Positions 59,841 to 64,000 of a stretch of 64,000 nucleotides of DNA are shown in pieces. The position numbers and the translations under genes were made by a program. Each line of letters opens with the position of its first letter. The first letter of the stretch is position 1. The stretch is from Bacillus proteolyticus (GTDB lineage Bacteria; Bacillota; Bacilli; Bacillales; Bacillaceae_G). The notes under the pieces are model-generated. The model saw nothing but the letters and a program-made list of their open reading frames with translations, was not told where the DNA came from and searched no databases. Where the stretch lies: the NCBI RefSeq assembly GCF_001884065.1, contig NZ_MACH01000092.1, forward strand, positions 310,001 through 374,000, written 5' to 3'.

Positions 59841-59890
59841 TAAAAATATTTACAACGTTTGAGGGTATAGTAAGTGTGAGGTGTTGTTTC

Positions 59891-60307
59891 ATGTTCAAAA
59901 AAATAGGAGTCATTACTCTTCTCTTCTTTTTATTATCAACAAATGCGTTCGCAAATACAAATAAACAAATTGAAGTATTTGATTGCAAAAAAGAAATGGT
60001 AGTCCAAAAACAATCTTTAGATTCAGCCATTCAAAAAGAAGCAGTTCAATACGCAAAATCAATTACCGGTCCATTCAAAAACTTAAATGTCGTTCCGAAA
60101 GATGGACATATGATAAAAATCCCTTTATTTAGGCCTGTTTCTATTACAAATCAATGGTTACATACAACAATCGATGAAGTACTCATCCTGCTCCCACTTA
60201 ATGAAAAACCTTACATTATGCTTTACGATGATGAGAATAATCCACATTTTTATTATGTAAAAGGTGATCCGAAAACTTTATTAAAACAAATGAATGTTAA
60301 ATTATAA
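59891..60307 (+). CDS. secreted hypothetical protein
   Basis: A 138-residue protein with a signal peptide (MFKKIGVITLLFFLLSTNAFA, cleavage near residue 21) and a mature part of about 115 residues with one Cys and many Lys. No motif recognised. ATG at 59891 has GTGAGGTG about 8 bases upstream. It is divergent from the two-component operon across a shared 120-base region with a palindrome, so it may be a target or an accessory of that system. A terminator follows. Confidence 0.75.
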   Translation: MFKKIGVITLLFFLLSTNAFANTNKQIEVFDCKKEMVVQKQSLDSAIQKEAVQYAKSITGPFKNLNVVPKDGHMIKIPLFRPVSITNQWLHTTIDEVLILLPLNEKPYIMLYDDENNPHFYYVKGDPKTLLKQMNVKL

Positions 60308-60313
60308 TTAATT

Positions 60314-60354
60314 AAAGAAAGATCCCGCAAGTATCATTCGCGGGATCTTTCTTT
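60314..60354 (+). terminator. rho-independent terminator
   Basis: AAAGAAAGATCCCGC (60314-60328) pairs with GCGGGATCTTTCTTT (60340-60354), a perfect 15-bp stem; the right arm carries the T-run. Confidence 0.88.
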
Positions 60355-60355
60355 A

Positions 60356-60856
60356 TCAGTTAACAACTTGATTTTCATTTAAAAAATTAATAATCTGCCT
60401 TTTGTGATGGTTATCGTGATCTACGAATTCTTTAATAATATATATTAGAGAGTACGGTATTCCAGTATGAGGACAATATGATACTCCATTGGCAGTCAAA
60501 TGTTCCTTTAGCTTTCCAATAGACAGTCGGTTAAGCTCTTGAACAAGTAAATCTCTTTTAGCTTGTGCTTCTTCAAGAAGTTTTATCTTAGATATACCTG
60601 ATTTTGCATAATTAGAGGCTATTTTATTATATGTATCAAAGTCAGGGAACTCCATTCCCAGTCCATCTCTCACTGATGATAATGTCTCACGTAAAAGATA
60701 GTCATCCCAATTCATAATATGAGATATGATTTCACCAACAGTCCATTTCCCCTCTGATATTGGTGCCACCCACAATTCCTCTTTCATACCTTTCAATGTA
60801 TTTATCCAAATTGAATATTCATTGAAATCATTAATAATTTTATTTTCTCCCACCAT
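60356..60856 (-). CDS. ClbS/DfsB-type DinB-fold protein
   Basis: A 166-residue four-helix protein related to the one at 43308: EGKWTVGEIISHIMNWDDYLL, NYAKSGISKIKLLEEAQAKRDLLVQELNRL and a C-terminal FVDHDNHHKRQIINFL with three histidines. The AKSGISK pattern is shared between the two. Substrate unknown. ATG start, single gene, ending just past the terminator of the convergent gene. Confidence 0.83.
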   Translation of the reverse strand: MVGENKIINDFNEYSIWINTLKGMKEELWVAPISEGKWTVGEIISHIMNWDDYLLRETLSSVRDGLGMEFPDFDTYNKIASNYAKSGISKIKLLEEAQAKRDLLVQELNRLSIGKLKEHLTANGVSYCPHTGIPYSLIYIIKEFVDHDNHHKRQIINFLNENQVVN

Positions 60857-60951
60857 CTAACTCCCCATTCCAATAATATATTTAAATAAATCATATCATA
60901 AACCTACACAGAACAGAACAAACGTTCCGAAGAAGAGCAAATAATAATTCA

Positions 60952-61410
60952 CTACATCCTTTTATCTAAGTTTAGATAATGGCTCGCTCCTACATATTTT
61001 GTCCCTTTCACAAATCCACTCGAAGTATAAAATTTGTCACCCTGTTCTGTATCTGTATTTAAGACAACAATAGTAAAATATTTTTTCGCATCGCTTAAAA
61101 TTCTCACTAACAGTAACCTCCCTAATCCTTTCCTTCGGTATTCTTTTGCAATATAAAATCTCCTTAACCTACCAATCTTATTGTCTTCTGTATACAGATT
61201 TTCATTTATACCTCCAATCCCAATTAGCCTTCCCCCTTGAAAAATGCCATATAAACATTCACCAGTTTTATTAAATGTGTTTATTTTATTTTCATATTCA
61301 CTTATTAGTTTTATTAGGAAATTAAATCCTTCGTCTTTGCTTTCTTGAACAAGATAATCGTGTTCGTATATCATTAAATCTTCAATTTGTTGAATATGTA
61401 TATCTTTCAA
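60952..61410 (-). CDS. GNAT family N-acetyltransferase
   Basis: A 152-residue acetyltransferase. The acetyl-CoA loop is AKEYRRKGLGRLLLVRIL (near residues 87-105) after the strand GRLRRFYI; the C-terminus has the FYTSSGFVKG motif. Substrate unknown. TTG start at 61410 with AAGGAGG 8 bases upstream. Confidence 0.86.
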   Translation of the reverse strand: MKDIHIQQIEDLMIYEHDYLVQESKDEGFNFLIKLISEYENKINTFNKTGECLYGIFQGGRLIGIGGINENLYTEDNKIGRLRRFYIAKEYRRKGLGRLLLVRILSDAKKYFTIVVLNTDTEQGDKFYTSSGFVKGTKYVGASHYLNLDKRM

Positions 61411-61730
61411 GTAAATTCCTCCTTAATATGAAAATACATAAAAATGCTCAAGAATCATTTATTCTGAGCATTTTTATGATTGTTACTTTATTCAATTCGT
61501 ATATGCGTATTCTTCACTTCAGATATAAATCGATAATATAATTGTTTAATTTCTATACATTTAAAGGTATTTGTACTCAAAAATCATTAATAAAGTTGTT
61601 TAATTCTTATTGAACTAAAGCACTTGTTTGTTTAAGTGAATACATTCACATTTATAATGTCTCTCAAGTATAATATCAGTTTATATATTCACTATTCTTC
61701 TCTAACAGGTTCAAGATAAATTATAATTTG
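61411..61730. other. gene-free stretch with a terminator
   Basis: About 320 AT-rich bases. The hairpin at 61437-61478 is the only clear structure. The 250 bases between it and the alpha/beta hydrolase stop show nothing I can name. Confidence 0.4.
61437..61478 (-). terminator. hairpin terminator
   Basis: CATAAAAATGCTCA (61437-61450) pairs with TGAGCATTTTTATG (61465-61478), extended by AGAAT/ATTCT. It lies downstream of the hydrolase gene on the minus strand, though 250 bases away from its stop. Confidence 0.75.
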
Positions 61731-62435
61731 TTAATCGATATGTTTGTGTAACCACTGTTCAAATATCTTTAACTGTTCTTCAGTATGAAAGTAATGTTCG
61801 CCTGTCTCCATGACTTCTAATTCACAACGATGTTTTTTTGTAAAATAGTTAATAGTTTCAAATTCGCACAGTTCATCCTTGGCTCCGTACATAATATACG
61901 TATCTGTATTCCATATATTAATAGGATGTTCTTTTACATAGCATAAATAATCCCAATATAACTTTTGACCAATAGGTGTCTCTATAGTCATTTCTTTTTG
62001 CAAAAGCTCTGGTGTTACATTAAACCCTTTCATCATATTTTCGATAATTCGTTCCATATTAACTACTGGTGATAAAAACAATGCCTTTTCTATCACATCA
62101 TTTTGATAGGCTAAAAGGCTAAAATAAGCCCCCATACTACATGCAAACACGTTTACTTCTTTCCAATGTTGTTTTGCGTAATTCATAATTATAGATAATT
62201 CACTAACACAAAACTGTACTTTACAAGGAGTATTATCATTTTTTCTTTCTCCATGCTCAGGTAAATCAAAGCTTAATACTTGATAATCTTTTTGATTGGC
62301 TTCTTCAGCTAATATTTGAATAACTGTATCTTCCTTATTTGACATATTTCCATGTACTGCAATAAAAATTTTTTCACTCTTATTTCCCCATAAAACCGTG
62401 GGAATATTACTAATTTTAAAATTATCTTTAAGCAT
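61731..62435 (-). CDS. alpha/beta hydrolase
   Basis: A 234-residue alpha/beta-hydrolase-fold protein: oxyanion-loop strand IFIAVHGNMSNKED, DLPEHGERK, nucleophile elbow FACSMGAYFS (A-x-S-x-G type), acid in YGAKDELCEF and His in GEHYFH. Probably a small esterase or acyl hydrolase. ATG at 62435 has CGGAGG 6 bases upstream; the earlier in-frame ATG at 62486 lies before that site. Single gene. Confidence 0.83.
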   Translation of the reverse strand: MLKDNFKISNIPTVLWGNKSEKIFIAVHGNMSNKEDTVIQILAEEANQKDYQVLSFDLPEHGERKNDNTPCKVQFCVSELSIIMNYAKQHWKEVNVFACSMGAYFSLLAYQNDVIEKALFLSPVVNMERIIENMMKGFNVTPELLQKEMTIETPIGQKLYWDYLCYVKEHPINIWNTDTYIMYGAKDELCEFETINYFTKKHRCELEVMETGEHYFHTEEQLKIFEQWLHKHID

Positions 62436-62738
62436 ATTTCCTCCGTGGAATAAGACATATAGGAATTGGCAAAAAACTGCACACACTTTATAATCCTCTA
62501 CTCAGCTTTAAAACAAATCAAACTATTACTAATTCATCACAAATGAATTATAATCTCTCTACCCCTATATAACAGAGGCTATTTTGAATTTAAAATCTTT
62601 CTTTTTTTCCATTTCTTCAGAAGCTACAAGTTCTTATTTTGATTCCTTATTGAGCTAATCTACTCCGTTAGTAGAAGAAGGATTTTTAAACAATTATATT
62701 ATTTTTTAAATGACTTTATTATAAATTAAACACCTTTA
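62436..62738. other. gene-free intergenic region
   Basis: About 300 AT-rich bases. On the minus strand TTGTTT, 17 bases, TTATAA (near 62520-62490) could be the promoter of the hydrolase gene. No terminator for the HAD gene is obvious. No other feature seen. Confidence 0.4.
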
Positions 62739-63398
62739 TTATCTCTGCACAGCAGGAAATATTCCCTTTAACTCCATTAAATCATCTATTACTATATCTG
62801 CATGAGCAAGTTCACCTTCTTGTGCAAAATCAAAATTGCATCCAATCGCAATCAAGCCATTATCTTTAGCTGCATTTATATCAGATAAACGGTCCCCTAC
62901 TACTGCTGCTTCTTTTATATCATACTTGTTCAAAATACTTTTAACTAAGTCGCTTTTATTAAGTGAGTTTATTTGTTCAATACTAAACGTTTCAGTAACC
63001 CATTGGTCTAAAGCATAATAAGATACGATCGCTCGTAAATATTCAGTTAAACCATTACTAGCAATATAAATTGAACAATTATTTTCTTTTATATATGTAA
63101 AAATTTCTTTTACGTTCGGGTATAAAGCACCTTTTCCGCTCTTAATGTTTTCAATTAGTCTTTCTAAAAAATATGCATCAGTTTGTTCTCTTACTTCTAT
63201 AGAATGATTCGGTAATAAAGCTTCCCAAACTTTTGGTAAAGGCACACCCATGATTTCACGGTATTTATCAATAGGTGTTATCGTATCCCATAATTGTAGT
63301 GAACGTAAATGATCAAATGTAGCATCTAGTGATAATTCTAAAATTTTGTCTGTTTGAAATAAAGTTCCATCCATATCGAAAATTAGTGCTTGTAACAT
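62739..63398 (-). CDS. HAD family hydrolase (phosphoglycolate-phosphatase-like)
   Basis: A 219-residue HAD phosphatase: motif I FDMDGTLFQT (nucleophile D and acid D at the N-terminus), helical cap with PLPKVWEALL, motif II YIASNG, motif III Lys in NKSDLVK, and motif IV VVGDRLSDINAAKDNGLIAIG. It dephosphorylates a small cytosolic substrate. ATG at 63398 has GGGAGAG about 8 bases upstream. It is 30 bases after the nucleosidase gene and probably in its transcript. Confidence 0.87.
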   Translation of the reverse strand: MLQALIFDMDGTLFQTDKILELSLDATFDHLRSLQLWDTITPIDKYREIMGVPLPKVWEALLPNHSIEVREQTDAYFLERLIENIKSGKGALYPNVKEIFTYIKENNCSIYIASNGLTEYLRAIVSYYALDQWVTETFSIEQINSLNKSDLVKSILNKYDIKEAAVVGDRLSDINAAKDNGLIAIGCNFDFAQEGELAHADIVIDDLMELKGIFPAVQR

Positions 63399-63427
63399 GA
63401 CATTCTCTCCCATTCTTTACTTATTAA

Positions 63428-64000
63428 CTACAATACAGTTTTACTCGAAATATTTTTAAACATCTCAACAATAATTTCTGAACAATAATTCGCTGCGGTT
63501 TTCGCAAAATCATCATATGAAACTTGCGCTGAATCATCTGCACTGTCAGAAATGCATCTCAAAACAAGAAACGGTATATCATTTATGTAAGCAACATGTC
63601 CAATTGCTGCCCCTTCCATTTCTGTACAATGAGGTGCATATTCAGTGACTAATTGCGCCTTTAATTTTGAATCCTCGACGAAGCATTCTCCGCTGACGAT
63701 TCTTCCTTCATGAACAGTAATATTTAAACTACTACTATTAACAGCTTTTTGGGCTAAATCTCTTAATTCCTCGCTTGCTTGAAACGCTTCTTGAAACGGA
63801 AATAGATTCTTCATTTGATTTTTATTAACATCATGATGCGTAACATTTGTAGAAATAACTAGATCGCCAACTTTCACATCCGGATGTAATCCACCCGCAA
63901 CACCTGTATTAATGATAGAGTCTACCTCAAACTTACTAATTAATATTTGTGTACATGCAGCTGCATTTACCTTCCCTACACCACATCGCGTAATAACAAC
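63428..64000 (-). CDS. mtnN: 5'-methylthioadenosine/S-adenosylhomocysteine nucleosidase (5' end outside the window)
   Basis: The open frame continues past the right edge: upstream of residue MKVGD the same frame reads CGVGKVNAAACTQILISKF and NTGVAGGLHPDVKVGDLVIS, the core of MTA/SAH nucleosidase. The substrate/catalytic end CTEMEGAAIGHVAYINDIPFLVLRCISDSAD with the catalytic Asp is present. It cleaves MTA and SAH to adenine and the thioribose or ribosyl compound in methionine salvage. The start is beyond position 64000, so the GTG at 63877 is not the true start. About 191 codons are visible of about 230. Confidence 0.87.
   Translation of the reverse strand, partial: VVITRCGVGKVNAAACTQILISKFEVDSIINTGVAGGLHPDVKVGDLVISTNVTHHDVNKNQMKNLFPFQEAFQASEELRDLAQKAVNSSSLNITVHEGRIVSGECFVEDSKLKAQLVTEYAPHCTEMEGAAIGHVAYINDIPFLVLRCISDSADDSAQVSYDDFAKTAANYCSEIIVEMFKNISSKTVL

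Noticed and set aside
1-64000. CRISPR arrays, tRNA or rRNA genes, prophage or insertion sequences
   Set aside because: I found no regularly spaced repeats, no tRNA cloverleaf, no rRNA-like sequence and no transposase, integrase or phage structural gene.

Overview
The window looks like chromosomal DNA of the Bacillus cereus group (B. cereus/thuringiensis/anthracis type). It has low GC, strong AGGAGG-type ribosome sites, frequent TTG/GTG starts and many B. cereus-type families: several GNAT acetyltransferases, DinB/ClbS proteins, a PadR-HAAS pair, MGT glycosyltransferase, HelD and RecQ. It also carries a ~153-bp structured repeat that I believe is the group-specific bcr1 element. I saw no tRNA, rRNA, CRISPR array, prophage or intact insertion sequence.

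Layout. 0.1-1.8 kb: ferredoxin and rpiA, then a frameshifted acetyltransferase. 1.8-10.9 kb: a long minus-strand accessory run (glycosyltransferase, FGE-like protein, P-loop kinase, APH-type kinase, four acetyltransferases or relatives, a degenerate beta-lactamase-fold protein, HAAS membrane protein and its PadR regulator). 11-19.2 kb: DUF952, HelD, a luciferase-like monooxygenase with a small ribbon-helix-helix-like neighbour, a methyltransferase, a gamma-glutamylcyclotransferase-like protein and RecQ. 19.4-23.3 kb: small or unknown genes, a hairpin-rich stretch without genes, and a Cys/Arg-rich repeat protein. 23.3-28.6 kb: an M3 peptidase split by a poly-A frameshift, ppaC, DinB, GNAT, an HD hydrolase split by a 4-bp slippage, and a C-terminal stub of an RsgA-type GTPase.

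28.8-39.9 kb is the centrepiece, a 4-hydroxyproline catabolic island. Hydroxyproline epimerase, a flavin/iron-sulfur D-hydroxyproline dehydrogenase (catalytic oxidase plus three small or flavin subunits on the other strand), a dihydrodipicolinate-synthase-type deaminase and an aldehyde dehydrogenase would take trans-4-hydroxy-L-proline to 2-oxoglutarate. An alanine/glycine-type sodium symporter lies downstream. A PAS-AAA+-Fis regulator sits between two divergent operons, and each operon is preceded by a near-consensus sigma-54 promoter. The same operon holds a second proline-racemase-fold protein that has lost both catalytic cysteines.

40-45 kb: a DUF1836 regulator and a YxcD-type operon are transcribed divergently from two promoters, each with the same 16-bp palindrome directly against its -10 box. 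DedA, GrpB and an orphan dltD follow. 45.7-49.5 kb: a murein-peptide salvage operon, ykfB-ykfC plus an oligopeptide-binding lipoprotein. 49.6-55.6 kb: small genes, a DivIC-like protein, an aldo/keto reductase, a DJ-1/PfpI gene broken by one nonsense codon, an ankyrin protein, a blasticidin-S-deaminase-like enzyme and a lytic-transglycosylase-like protein. 55.8-64 kb: a secreted X-Pro dipeptidyl peptidase, a two-component system divergent from a secreted protein, DinB, GNAT, alpha/beta hydrolase, HAD phosphatase and the 3' part of an MTA/SAH nucleosidase.

Five genes in 64 kb are visibly disrupted (two single-base frameshifts, one 4-bp slippage, one nonsense codon, one large truncation), a high load for an accessory-rich part of a B. 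cereus chromosome. All calls come from reading the sequence; no database search was run.
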